Origin: Elmis aenea
Lineage: Eukaryota > Arthropoda > Insecta > Coleoptera > Elmidae
Assembly: GCA_947652605.1 (NCBI GenBank)
Contig: OX393582.1
Location: 13,602,544-13,666,543, forward strand
Length of the DNA stretch: 64,000 nucleotides
Reading direction: 5' to 3'
Position numbers and translations under genes: made by a program
The notes under the pieces: generated by a model
What the model was told of the DNA's origin: nothing
Database searches by the model: none
Seen by the model: only the letters and a program-made list of their open reading frames with translations
Shown: positions 33,662 to 44,900 of the stretch, in pieces
How the letters are laid out: every line of letters starts with the position of its first letter
How positions within the stretch are numbered: position 1 is the stretch's first letter

Positions 33662-34178
33662 GAACATTCTTCGCCCACAATTCTTCGCCTCCACAATTCT
33701 TCCCCTACACAATTCTTCGCCGCCACAATTCTTCGCCGCATACAATTATCACAAATATTGTTTGTAAATGTGATTGTTTTTATTTATAACGTAATTTTTA
33801 CAGATTATTTTACATTAGCCTAAAGTTTTCTTGTAAATGAATACTTCTTCTTTTAATATTATATTTAAAAATTGCTACATAAATAGCGTCTGTTGTAACT
33901 TTTAATCTCATTTATTTTACTATAGTATGAATAAAAATTAAATTAACCTGACCTGACCTTACCTAACCTAACCTAATGTAAATAATCTGTAAAACTTACG
34001 TTACATATAAAAACAATCACATTTACAAACAAAATTTGTGATATGCTTGTATGCGGCGAAAAATTGTGACGGCGAAGAATTGTGGCGGAGAAGAGTTGTG
34101 TAGGCGAAAAATTGTGAGCGAAGAATTGTGTAGGCGAAGAATTGTGGGCGAAGAATTGTGGGCGAAGAATTTTCCGCA
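33662..34178. mobile_element. FB/Galileo-like foldback with minisatellite arms
   Basis: The left arm begins with about six copies of CACAATTCTTCGCC (33665-33744); the right arm has about eight copies of the complement GGCGAAGAATTGTG (34050-34174), with units of 13-16 bp. Inside the arrays the arms continue as a unique inverted repeat (AACAATCACATTTACAAAC and its mirror). The centre contains CCTAACCTAACCTAA. Inverted arms made of short tandem repeats are the hallmark of Drosophila FB and Galileo elements, but no transposase is present to confirm relationship. Confidence 0.65.
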
Positions 34179-34739
34179 CACGATAAAAAACAAATATCCA
34201 CTTTACCAGATAATTTTGGGCTAAATCAAGCATGCATATACGCCAGATTTTACGGTAAATATAAGCAGAAATGTGATTCATTAAAAATATGTACCTATCT
34301 TTGATAACATATTTTTCACATTAAAATTTGGATGGTTATTACAAAATTATAACGAGTTCATCTTTCACATTTAACATTTAACAGTCCTAATATACGATTA
34401 AAGTATTATATTACTAAGTAAAATACCAAATACAATGGAAGTCGCTTATAACGCGGGTCAGATACAACTTTGCAAATCCGTGCTAAATGATAACCGCGGT
34501 TTAAACGAATTGTTGCAAATTTTATATTTTTATTTTGAAAATCTTATATATTTTTTTTTAATTATTTAATAAACATACGAAAATAAACTCCACTATTATA
34601 AAATACACTTGGGAACGAAAAAAAAAATCAGACTTTCACGGCAGTGAAGTATACTAATTTTTTTAATAAAAGGAGTCGGTAGTCGTTTTGTAAATATCAA
34701 AAAAATGTATGGACATCATTTTTAGATATTTTTGTGGAA
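34179..34739. other. Spacer with one GAGTCGG remnant
   Basis: AT-rich; AAGGAGTCGGTAGTCG at 34671 is probably a hAT-end remnant (see 32403). Confidence 0.35.
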
Positions 34740-35060
34740 AATTTTATTATACTTTTACAAAAAATTTACGCTCGCCGTTAAAAAGATATGACACATTTTT
34801 TTTTTTAATGGAAGCTATAACAGGCTATGATCTATTTAACTTCCCTACATTTTTTTCATTCCAAATATAATGGGTTGATGTAGTATATTTATAACGTTAA
34901 TCTCAACCACTAATTAAAAACCATCATAACTTATACTGCATTATTTTTAAAAGGTTTTACTTTTTTTTTGGTTTCATAGTCTACTGTTTTTTTAAGAAAG
35001 AAAAAAAAAAACCTTCGTAACTTGCGTAATATTGAAAATAACATGTAGGTATATACGGGA
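34740..35060 (+). repeat. Dispersed repeat family T, copy 2
   Basis: Shares AACGTTAATCTCAACCACTA and CTTCGTAACTTGCGTAAT with 25370-25640, and in reverse with 47480-47700. Confidence 0.45.
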
Positions 35061-36520
35061 TTCGTATGGACATAATAGAACGAGTCATTCTGTGAGAACG
35101 AACTGAGTTCGTCATTACCAGTTAACGCACTTAAAAGTCTGAACGAACCTAGTCCGTTCATACCACTTAAGGGCTTAACCGACCCTTTGACTCGAAAAAT
35201 AACGAAGTTATCACCTCCCAAATGCAATCTTGTATTTAGCTCAAAACACTGCAATGAAAAAATCTGCTTGAAATTTTTAATCAAACCAAATTTTTAATCA
35301 AACCTAATTTTTAAACAAATTTGTTTAATACTGTACATTATATTCAGTACCTAACCTACACAATCGTAAAAAAATTTGCATTAATCTGTATAGCTGCCAC
35401 CTCAAAAAATTAATTAAAAGACTGATTGTACTCAACTCATGGGAAGTTATTGCCTATCTTAGCTTAGCTGGTTAATGTATATAATATAAATTTAGTAATC
35501 GGCCTGCATTATCAGCATAAAACTAATTAGTTTCAAAAACCTAATTAACTAGAAATACATAATAAAAAAGAAATTAAATCATATTTACGCAACGAAAAGT
35601 CACGGCCAGATCTAAATATGTATTCCAATTATCAAAGTCACATTTTAAATAATTCTACAAATATTTTAAAGAATTAATTGATCTGTTTGTCTAGAGCCGT
35701 AATAAAAATTTTCGTAATCTAATATTTATAAACATTTATCGAATTTTTGTAACCAGCAAGTTGAACTTATTTATATTTGTACATTTTAAGACGTAGTTTG
35801 CTTATTTTTTAAACATTGAAGCAACTGAACCAAGAAGGAGGTGCTATTGACAAATAATATTGATAACATGCGCATTTATTTGTTAAACAATTTACGACAA
35901 AACTCGTTTACGAATCAGGAGACTTCAAGATTGTGTGATACGTAAAATATTTAATTGTTTCATCTCTTGTTTCAGTATTCAAACAAAGTTTATATTTTAG
36001 ATTTTACCGGAACTGCCCGTTTGGGTATCGTATAATGCTGAAAAAGTTACTTTTATTACAATATCTTATCCTAGTTTTTTTTTAGTTTTACTTCCTGCCT
36101 CTTAACTTTCCGTTCGGTATGTGTAAATTTTTATGAAAACCTGCTAGATCATTCGACATCGACTTCAAATAAATCGGCTTTATTTATACGCTTACTAAAT
36201 ATGAAAAAATGTTCGTATTAATTGTTAAAATGAAAAAAAAACATTTCGTTGATATAGATCTCAATAGATATTTTTTACTACTGTAGTGTGATGGGGTTAA
36301 ATTTTTCTCCATTTCAGTTGTATTGACTGACTATTTACATACAGTTTGAAACATTTGAAAATATAATGCCTATTCAAAATCGAAGGCAACCATTAAAATA
36401 TTACTTATTATGAGGGTTGAGCCAAATTTAGGTATTAAAAAATACTGCTTATATGTTTGCAGATTTAATTTTAAATTTGTTTAAAAGGTAAAACAGTTAT
36501 TCTCTTTAGAAACAATATAA
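35061..36520. other. AT-rich spacer
   Basis: No gene seen. At about 36523 a fragment GGGTGAGTCATTAGTG starts the same arm sequence found at 54745 and 58118. Confidence 0.35.
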
Positions 36521-36640
36521 AGGGTGAGTCATTAGTGGAGGATCGGTCGATTATGACTAAACGGTTTGAGATAGAAAGTTGATTCAAACGCTATTTCATA
36601 CAGTTTCTACTTCCGAACACGATAAAAATATTTTGAAATA

Positions 36641-37710
36641 TACAGGGTGAGTCACCTCTCTGGAACCAATAGCAACTTTTATATTTCAAATACAATACCC
36701 CATTTTTTATTTAATATTCTTGACCGCCTTCGTTTTAGCTTTACATCGATATAAAATACTACAGGTTTTTATGCGCCCTTGTCACTAAAAAAAAATAATT
36801 TTCAAAATTTTTCAAGGTTTTAAGTCTTTATTTAAAAAATTCTCCTGAAGTCACTTTTCGAAGCACAGACTTGTAATTTGGTAAAGACATGCAGAAAACA
36901 TTTCTCTTTTAGCTCGATACGAAAAAGTTTGAATCACTCATACAGGGTGTTCATAAACAGGTGGCAACTTGTATGATTTTCAAAAGCTCGTAACTCAATT
37001 TTTTCAAATGCAAACCACTGTATTTTCTTATGTCGTCGAATTCGTCTTTAAGAGAGCTTCATTTTTTGTTAAGTATGTCCTATACCCAAAACTCATACTT
37101 TTCGAGATATTCGACATTTTTCTTCAAATCGTTATTGAAGCAAATAGAGTGCCGTGGAAATCGAGTGAAGTCAAGAGTAAGTTTTTTCGATTTCCACGGC
37201 ACTCTATTTGCTTCAATAACGATTAGAAGAAAAAATGTCGAATATCTCGAAGTATGAGTTTTGGGCATAGGACATACTTAACAAAAAATGAAGCTCTCTT
37301 AAAGACAAATTCGATGACATAAGAAAATACAGGGGTTTGCATTTGAAAAAATTTAGTTACGAGCTTTTGAAAATCATGGAAGTTGCCACCTATTTATGAA
37401 CACCCTGTATGCGTGATTCAAACTTTTTCGTATCGAGCTAAAAGAGCAATGTTTTCTGCATGTCTTTACCAAATTACAAGTCTGTGCTTCAAAAAGTGAC
37501 TTCAGGAGAATTTTTTAAATTGAGACTTAAAAACCTTGAAAAATTTTGAAAATAATTTTTTTTTATAGACAAGGGCGCATAAAAACCTGTAGTATTTTAT
37601 ATCGATGTAAAGCTAAAACGAAGGCGGTCAAGAATATTAAATAAAAAATGGGGTATTGTATTTGAAATATAAAAGTTGCTATTGGTTCCAGAGAGGTGAC
37701 TCACCCTGTA
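36641..37710. mobile_element. Near-perfect 1.07-kb palindrome, TACAGGGTGAGTCACC ends
   Basis: Arms of about 520 bp each meet at a 25-base centre near 37175. The outer ends are TACAGGGTGAGTCACCTCTC and its mirror; TACAGGGTGTTCATAAAC recurs at 36941 and is mirrored at 37409. Differences between arms are few, suggesting recent formation or gene conversion. Frames over 36969-37268 are mirror shadows. A single, undimerised arm is at 54865-55376, where it leads into a transposase-like start codon. The arms here are therefore likely the 5' non-coding end of that transposon, joined back to back. Confidence 0.85.
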
Positions 37711-38092
37711 TATTTAAAAATATTGCGGTGGATGCTCTATTACTTTTGTTTTTCAGTCACAACTAGGTAGTAAAAGCTGCCGTATGAGAATGTCCATTAT
37801 TGGGATAGAGCAAAATCCTTTTTCCTGGAACTTAAGACAAAACTAAATAAAATGAATGTGCGAAATTTTGTTTTTCATAGCTTACTAGTTTTTTTACTTT
37901 TAATTTAGTCCTTTTGTTGGTGATAGACCCTTTCTTTAAATGTAGTAAAACAGATTAAGGACATCAAAAGCCAATTTCATTTCTGAAAAAGAATGAACAG
38001 GTAATCTCTGTAACTTTTTTATTTATATTTTTTCTTAATTTTACGAAAACTTTTACGTGCAATCCTATATCGCATTCATAAAAAACGAGTTA
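37711..38092. other. AT-rich spacer
   Basis: No gene seen. Confidence 0.35.
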
Positions 38093-38420
38093 GCGCGCCT
38101 GCACACAAGCGTCAAGTTGACGCGCGATTTCTCGCGATAAATGTTCGCGCGTCTTGGCTTTACATTGAACTATATGGGCGCCTGCACACGAGCGGTAAAT
38201 AGTCGCGCGATGGTACGTACTGACGCGCGATAATTTATTGACGCGCGAGATCTGCCACATCGCGCGTCAAAGGATAGGCTGGTGCTTGTCAACTATGTGC
38301 ATGTGAACTATGAGCCGCGGCGAGCGAGAAATTGACGCCGCCGTGTGCAGGGTCCAGCGATAACACTCGCGCGTCACGAAATGTATCGCGCGTCAACTTG
38401 ACGCTCGTGTGCAGGGGCGC
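38093..38420. mobile_element. Harbinger-like MITE with a nested relative
   Basis: GCGCGCCTGCACACAAGCGT and the complement of GCGCCCCTGCACACGAGCGT form ~36-bp inverted ends that continue through CAAGTTGACGCGCGAT. TTA flanks both sides (38090-38092 and 38421-38423), the 3-bp duplication typical of PIF/Harbinger. Inside, GGGCGCCTGCACACGAGCGG at 38176 and its partner near 38354 mark a second, nested element with related ends. It is GC-rich and full of CGCG, a strong contrast to the flanks. Confidence 0.75.
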
Positions 38421-38446
38421 TTAATGTCGAACAAAACGTCGATGCG

Positions 38447-38898
38447 ACTAAAAGAAAATTAAATTTTGGGCACCCTGTAAGTACCTAATGCATCGATTGC
38501 GAAAACTCCAGGATGAACTTCAAGGTTTCTTTTATACATAGTCTCACTTTGAGCGTTTTCGTTACAAAAATGGCGGCGGTAGATAATATTAAGCATCACG
38601 ATGAAAATCAAAATTTAAAACAGTCTAAAAATCTAAAAAACGATTGCACTTAGGTAAAGAAATGCTTTCAATGCCCCTCCAAAATAACGTACTAAATCTA
38701 AAAATGCAGTAAAAAATAGACCATTGTTTGAAATAAGCAAGTAGATGTCAACTTCCGGTATTTCCGGAAGTGTCGCCATCTTGAAAATATTTTCATTAAA
38801 CAGATCATATGCTATTATGGTCATAAACAAAATTTCAGATCAATACCTTGTTCCACTATTCATATATCTAATGCACGTTCCCAATCAATCACTCTGTA
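38447..38898. repeat. Fragment of the 6551-8431 foldback family
   Basis: Matches 7975-8430 throughout, from AAAAGAAAATTAAATTTTGG and CACCCTGTA through CTTCCGGTATTTCCGGAAG to ATCACTCTGTA. It keeps both the inner and outer TACAGGGTG-type motifs at the original spacing, so the two motifs belong to one arm and do not reflect a later nested insertion. Confidence 0.75.
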
Positions 38899-38984
38899 TA
38901 GTACTTGTCAATTTTATTGTTGTGTTTGTAAAATAAACCCAAAATCATTAATAAATATAAATTTTTTTATTTTGCAATATTAAA

Positions 38985-39081
38985 GCTTGCGCTAATACTA
39001 TACAATAATTTTAGGGGTACCTACTGGAGAAATAGTTAGCACATTAGGGGGTACGCCAAGAAAAGAGGTTGAGAACCACTT
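38985..39081. mobile_element. One end of a hAT-like element
   Basis: GAGGTTGAGAACCACTT is the complement of a CAGTGGTTCTCAACC-type hAT terminus, preceded by GGGGGTACGCC. The other end was not found. The next hAT element starts nine bases later. Confidence 0.45.
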
Positions 39082-39089
39082 CCCTAGAG

Positions 39090-39324
39090 CAGTGTTTTCC
39101 AAACTTTTGCCACATATGTACCCCTTCTATAATTTTCGTAACACTGAGTAACCCTCGTTAAAAAAAAAACTAGAATAATAAACGAAAAATAAAATTTATT
39201 TATAATAAAATACAAATAAAATAAATAACTTATATTATAAATAACATTCATTGTAATCGCGTACCCCCCATCAACCTCTTCCCGTACTCTCAGTGGTACG
39301 CGCACCACACTTTGGGAAACACTG
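39090..39324. mobile_element. hAT MITE with perfect 8-bp target duplication
   Basis: CAGTGTTTTCCAAACTTTTG at the left and the complement of CAGTGTTTCCCAAAGTGTGG at the right are hAT-type ends. CCCTAGAG flanks it exactly on both sides (39082-39089 and 39325-39332). At 235 bp with no frame it is non-autonomous, and the perfect duplication suggests a recent insertion. Confidence 0.92.
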
Positions 39325-39332
39325 CCCTAGAG

Positions 39333-39678
39333 CAATAAAGGATGTTCGTTTAATTTTCCCAACAATTTTGTCCCAACTGAAGCGGATTGACGAATAAAAT
39401 TTATTCCCGGTTGCATAAAACCAAAAACATCTTGGATTTAATATGCTTATAGCTACTAAAATAACTAATATTTTGCTTATCAACAATCCTTAAGGCATTA
39501 TGTAAAACACTGTTTGTAAAACAAGGGTTCCTAACAATTTTGCACGAAGGCACACATAAACACGTAACAGATATACCTCAACTTTTTTTGTTGTCTTAAA
39601 ATTCTTAAATGTAATAATAATAAACAAAGTATTATAGAATAGCTTTGTATTTCTATGTTTTATATTTTAAACTCATTT
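39333..39678. other. Spacer without a gene
   Basis: Nothing recognised. Confidence 0.35.
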
Positions 39679-39682
39679 TTAA

Positions 39683-40999
39683 CCTTGGAGTAGGCGCGCA
39701 CCCTGTTGTAACAAATCTAGTCGCGCGACGTCTTTTAGAAATATTGATGTTAAAAGTGATATAAAAATTAAAAAAACGAAAGCTATTGACATTTATTTTT
39801 AAACAACATAAACTTAAACAATTTCCAATCCTTAAAAAAATAATTTTATCATATTAATTAATCAAAACGACCGTTGTAATATTAATTCACTCATTCATTC
39901 TGTGTCCGACGTATTGTCCCCATCATACCACTCACTGCAAATAAATTTTGTGTGGTCTCAACAAATATTTTTGTCGCAAGATACGCAATGAGTTTTTGAG
40001 TTTATTTTTTTGTAAAATGTGCATATCTTGGACGAACCTCTTTGGGTTATCTTCAGCTGAAGTATTCGGTACCGTATTTTCATCATTACCAATGTATTTG
40101 ATTAGTTTCCTTTTAAGTCCTCTCGGCAAACTGGAATTGTTCTTTTCTCCATATATTTTTTTATTAGTTCCCTACCCAACTCTCTCTGGAACAATCGTCG
40201 ACTTTTTATGTCAACATTATCTGTTTTCAAAATTACCATGGCGTTTATGGCAAAGATGTCCAGAAAATGAAAGAATACGTTCAACGGCCAATGGTTACAC
40301 TTTCTTGACACACTGTATAAGGATGCTTTTTTGTCCACTTCATCAACACCCCCTTTCGTTTAATTATAAAATGTTGATCGATGGCTATTGCTTAAAGTCT
40401 GAGCTTTCAACAATTTCAGCTGATCTGTGTAGAGTAGAAAGCGAAACAACTTTTTTTGGTACATAAGAAATTAATGTTCCGAAATCGGAAAAGCCAAAAA
40501 TGCTGAAATATTCAGGCTTGCCTTTTGCAGTGATGAAGGAAGGGAGAAATTCTTTTTTATTTGATCGAATTGTACCAACAATGGACAGCTTATAAATTCG
40601 TGCTAAATCTATTTGAGTGTCGTCGACTTCAGCCAAAAGTTATTTTAGCGTCATTTAATCTAAAAGCACTCATTTTTGGAAAAAATTAAAATAGTTTTGA
40701 CAAACACAAGTAGTCGCGCGAAGTCGATTCGACGTTTACTGTCAAAAACCAATAGCCTAAACTGCTGCTATTCAACATACGGCGCGCGCTGTCGATTCGA
40801 CGTCTGCGTTGAGTAGTAGTAATCAGCAAATTATTTAATGTAGGCGTGATTTATTAGGACAAATATAGGTTCAATCGTTTTATCACATATGTATCTTAGG
40901 TTGCACGGAAGCACGGGGTGGTAGCATGCGTGAAAACACGTTTTCGCGGTAAAAATAAAAAGTGCACTGTCTTTTCGACATAGCGCGACTAATCCAGGG
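39683..40999 (-). mobile_element. piggyBac element, internally deleted
   Basis: TTAA lies on both sides (39679-39682 and 41000-41003). The ends CCTTGGAGTAGGCGCGCAC and, reading inward from the right, CCCTGGATTAGTCGCGCTA form imperfect inverted repeats. Further TAGTCGCGCGA-type motifs occur near 39720 and 40710, as subterminal repeats. The minus strand carries the C-terminal part of a piggyBac transposase. At 1.3 kb it is about half the usual length, with no N-terminal region. Confidence 0.9.
39932..40636 (-). pseudogene. piggyBac transposase, C-terminal half (frameshifted)
   Basis: Reading on the minus strand: KLSIVGTIRSNKKEFLPSF and TLISYVPKKVVSLSTLH, then, after a frame change, RKGGVDEVDKKASLYSVSRK (the GGVD segment holds the third catalytic aspartate), NHWPLNVFFHFLDIFAINA, RRLFQRELGRELIKKYM, and last a cysteine-rich zinc-ribbon segment readable in another frame as KICTFYKKI, HCVSCDKNIC. 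The first two catalytic aspartates would lie in the missing N-terminal region. At least two frameshifts make it inactive. Confidence 0.85.
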
Positions 41000-41003
41000 T
41001 TAA

Positions 41004-42501
41004 GCAACAAAAAGTTATAAAGTAATTTAAAGTTAAAATTACATCATGCATATTTTCAATGCACCTTAACTGAAAAAAGAAGTAGGTAAACAAAAGTTAG
41101 ATTACTTTATAATTGAAAATTACTAAATCCAAACTTTTCTCCGCTAAGTGCTCAATTTTTGTATCAATTCTCTCCCTCCAATCAACGCCTAATACACCTT
41201 CTTCCAATATTTGAAGGTAAACATTCGTTTACGAGCGGAAAGTCGCATTAAGAACACGATTAATTGTTGTTTATATTTACAAATAATCGTTCGAAGCGAG
41301 TTGTCAAAAAAACTCATTAAACTCGAACATAAACGGTAAATTATCGGGAATTGAAGCCAAAAATATCAAACCGTGTTTCAACAGGCCCCTAGTTTAAACG
41401 ACATTAAAACATGAAAGAAGAAGGATTGACTAATTTAGTGCTCACTATTTTTAGCGTCGATTTTCAAGGGTAAAATCAAATACAGAATTGCTGCTGCTTG
41501 ACAACACGAAACTCCGTTCGCGCAGCGCAAGAGGAATAAGGAAGGAGGAAACTGTGATCAATTTTTCAGCTGGTATGAAGTAGAACGAGCCTGCGTACGT
41601 GCGTAGACCTTGCCCTTGGCTTGACATCTACCACCCCTCGCCCCTCTTCACGTTCTAAACAAGCTTTGGGTTGCGTTTATGCACAAAGAAAAGTGAAACT
41701 GAAATAGAATCGGAAAATAAACAAACTGAGTAATGAGTAACATTAGTTCTTTCATGTTATTACCTCTGTAGGTATTTAAGGCACAATGTTTATGGATCAC
41801 ATGAACTGCAGTGAAGTGGTATTAGTTTGGATTTCCATTTTAATATAGTCGTGCCGACATTTCGTATAAATAAAGCTGCTACATACTACATCAGCTGTGA
41901 AAAATATACAGGAAGGAACTGAAAAGTGCATCCGGTTAAAATATTTATTTATGCTTGTACCATTGTTTAATGATATCTACCCTAATCGTACATATTTAAT
42001 CATATTATTACAGTACGACACATTTAAATGCATCCTTTGTTTAATTATTACGTTGCCTTAGTCCCGCTACGTGCTTTGATACAGAATGGGTTGCCTTTGT
42101 TTTAAAAAATCACGAAATATGAAGCTTAACTAATTGGAAATAAACAAAAGATAATCTCACAAAATTATAAATGTTACCTGCTTTAAAAAACTTCGAGTTA
42201 CACAGTAGGCCATGGTACATGCAAAAATCTAATTAGCATGTTTCTGCTAAGGTTTGCACCCCCAAAATATGTGCTAAAACTTTTGTGTTTGAAGGTATAA
42301 TTGGTTTATATTTTTATAACAAATTTACAAATATATCCTATGTTAAATTTTCTTCATAAAACATATTATATTCCAATATAGGTAACATAAATTTTATTTT
42401 GAAAAATATTTTAATAGTTCAACACACAAACCAAAACAACAGTTGTAAAATTTTCTTTATTTATCCAAAATACATTGTTCAGCACTACATGTTTGACAAA
42501 T
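41004..42501. other. Spacer, partly GC-richer, no exon supported
   Basis: 41480-41720 is less AT-rich (GTTCGCGCAGCGCAAGAGGA, CCACCCCTCGCCCCTCTTCA) and looks single-copy. It could be a regulatory region or untranslated exon of a neighbouring gene, but there is no frame and no clear splice context. Confidence 0.35.
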
Positions 42502-43155
42502 ATACAGTGTTGCGCAAAAGTATGGAAACAGACAAATATCTAAACAAAAACATCATTAAAGATACTACAGTGAAATTTTGTATATAAGCGTTATCGTTTT
42601 TTTTTCGGATTCGAAGAAAATACTGAGGTTGCAATACGACTTCCGGTTTAACCGGAAACGGACTCAACTTTGAAATTTAAAAAACAATACCCTGTATATT
42701 TTCATATTTTTGGATTCCCCTTAAAATTTACTTTAGAAATGTATTAGGTTTTATGGGTCTTAAGTCAACCGTTATCATAAAATTTACATTTTTATGAAAA
42801 TTTTAAGCGATACAGCACTTTCAATTTTTTTGCATTTAAGTTCTTTAAAAACGCAGTAAAATCTCGTTTAAAAATTAAATTGACACTAGATTAATTAACA
42901 CTTTGCGCTAGCTACATTTAAAAAATATTTTACAGGTGTTTTTTACACTTGGTTAAATATGTGAAACTTTATACACCGTTAATTCAATTTTCTTAAATAC
43001 AACACCCTATATGTTTTTACATAATCTTGTAGAAAATTTGATGGTCTTTTAAAAACATTCACCATGTTTCCTACCTAAAACTAATATTTTACGAGATATC
43101 GCGATTTTATTGTAAATTATTAGGGCAAAGTAATATTTTCGAGTATGCTAATATA
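42502..43155 (+). repeat. Dispersed repeat family V, copy 3 (long)
   Basis: Starts TACAGTGTTGCGCAAAAGTA, contains CTTCCGGTTTAACCGGAAAC and AATACCCTGTATATTTT, and ends near TATTTTCGAGTATGC. The whole unit recurs in reverse at 58590-59247. The end resembles Tc1-type termini, but there is no transposase frame. Confidence 0.7.
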
Positions 43156-43245
43156 TTTTTCACACGTTTTTTTTTAAAATAATTATGTTTCTTATACAAA
43201 AAAAAAACTAAGCTAACGATTTAAAAAGTTATGAGGTGTTTTGAT

Positions 43246-43266
43246 TAGTAGTAGTAGTAGTAGTAG
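43246..43266. repeat. (TAG)n microsatellite
   Basis: About seven TAG/GTA triplets in tandem. Confidence 0.9.
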
Positions 43267-44329
43267 AGGAGCTTGCCAAGACATACGCGAAAAAAACAAT
43301 TTAAAACTCGAATCACTCATCGGTTTTTAATTTAAAGTACATTATACATATTTTGCATTTTATTTGCTTAAATGCCTTGAAGTAATCGATTTATAATTTA
43401 AAATATGGTGGATTTAGAACTAATTTCAGCAAATGCATATAAATTGTAAATTCGATAACATGTTGGCATCCACCATTGCAGTGAAATATTAAACTGTGAT
43501 AAATATATAGAAAATGAATTCTATATTTTGGATGAGAGGCATAAAATTGAATTTTATTTATTCCAGATAGACCTGTGTTTCAAATTTGTATTCGCAATCA
43601 ATTTTATCCCGCGTTAATATTTGTGAAATTTACTGTTGTATTATTCATAAAAAGCATTCACAATTTTAATGATTAAATTAATCAAAACAGACAATTTTTC
43701 ATAATATAATACAATTCAATGACAAATAATCAACTTGTTTGATACAATTCTCCTACTTGTAAATTTGTCAATAATAATAAGCAAATGTTGCCTTATCATT
43801 CAACAGATAGATAGAAGGACAATGAAAAAAAAATGAGATAAATACTAGGTATAAATAATTGACTATTTATACACACATCAAATTTATACAATTGTCTATT
43901 TTTACATACACTATGTATAAATAAATTTCTCTTTATTCATATATAACGTATTACATTTAATGTTGCTTTCAGTACTATTAAAGTATATTAAAAACTGTAA
44001 AAACCCATGGCACGACATTTTTCAAAAGCGTATATTGAATTAAAAATAACAAAATGTATTACATGTACAGGTATCTATATTAACTATCAAAAAAAAGACC
44101 TGCATGGTGTCCACAAAATATGTAATAAATTTCGCGTACGAAAGACATATTTTTTATTTTATTTTTTCCCTCTTTATTAAAATATTGTTACTAGTCTAGG
44201 GAGAGTAACTTACAGTTTTATTCTAAAGTTCTTAAAGACTAGGTATTTTCCAAATGTCCACATTGGTGTTTCTTGGTTTCTAGCATAAAACACAAGTTTG
44301 TCGTGTTACGCACAGGTTTATGCTCTGCT
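43267..44329. other. AT-rich spacer
   Basis: No gene seen. Confidence 0.35.
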
Positions 44330-44900
44330 TTAGCACTGTATCGCGATATACACTACACCAGTTCAAAAGGTTTGAGCTTCTTGAGCCTTCTTTTCAAACC
44401 AGCATTATCTAGGACCTGCAGCACCTCGGTGTTGCCATGGGAGTGAAGTCTTCTCTCGTGCTTTTATGCGAACATTGTGATGTCTTCTCTGATGGTTAGA
44501 ATATTGAGATCTCTGTGCAGGTGGTCATACGGTTAGTACCATGGAACATCGACAATACCTCGTAGCACTCTATTTTGAAAGACCTGCATCTTATCTATGT
44601 TGCTTTTGGCTGCACATCCCCAGAGCTAAACCCCATAAGTCTAGACTGGCTTAAGGATTTGTTTGTATAGTAGTAATTTATTATGCACAGACAATGTGAT
44701 TTTCTTCCAATCAGAAAGTACATTTTTTTGTATTTAAGGTCAAGTACTTTTCTTTATGTGTTCTTTCCATCAAAGACGAATATCCAGATTCATTTCCAAG
44801 TATTTTGCTGTACCTCAATGTGGGATTTTAGCATTGCTTATTGATATCGGGTTTTTTTCATTTTGCTTGTAGGCAAAGTCAATATGCGCTGATTCACTCT
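44330..44900 (-). pseudogene. Jockey-type LINE fragment, end of reverse transcriptase
   Basis: Translated on the minus strand with frame changes and stops, it reads WKEHIKKST, LSDWKKITLSVHNKLLYKQI, LKPV then a stop and TYGV, LWGCAAKSNIDKMQVFQNRV, LRGIVDVPWY, DLHRDLNILTIREDI, RRLHSHGNTEVLQVLDNAG, RRLKKLKPFEL. This is the usual order of motifs after the catalytic core in Jockey-like reverse transcriptases. At least three stops show it is an old, inactive 3' fragment. It is unrelated to the LINE at 17949. Confidence 0.85.

Noticed and set aside
33945..33978. Interstitial telomere
   Set aside because: Only about three CCTAA units; too short, and placed inside a transposable element.
36969..37268. 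Three frames of 62-85 codons near the palindrome centre
   Set aside because: The same peptide segments occur mirrored on the two strands because of the inverted repeat; the single-arm copy at 54865 shows this region lies upstream of the real coding start.
39948..40466. 172-codon plus-strand frame
   Set aside because: It is the antisense of the piggyBac transposase relic; minus-strand motifs (GGVDEVD, WPLNVFF) explain the openness.
41480..41720. Exon or promoter of a host gene
   Set aside because: GC content rises, but no frame of useful length, no core promoter motif and no splice sites could be supported.
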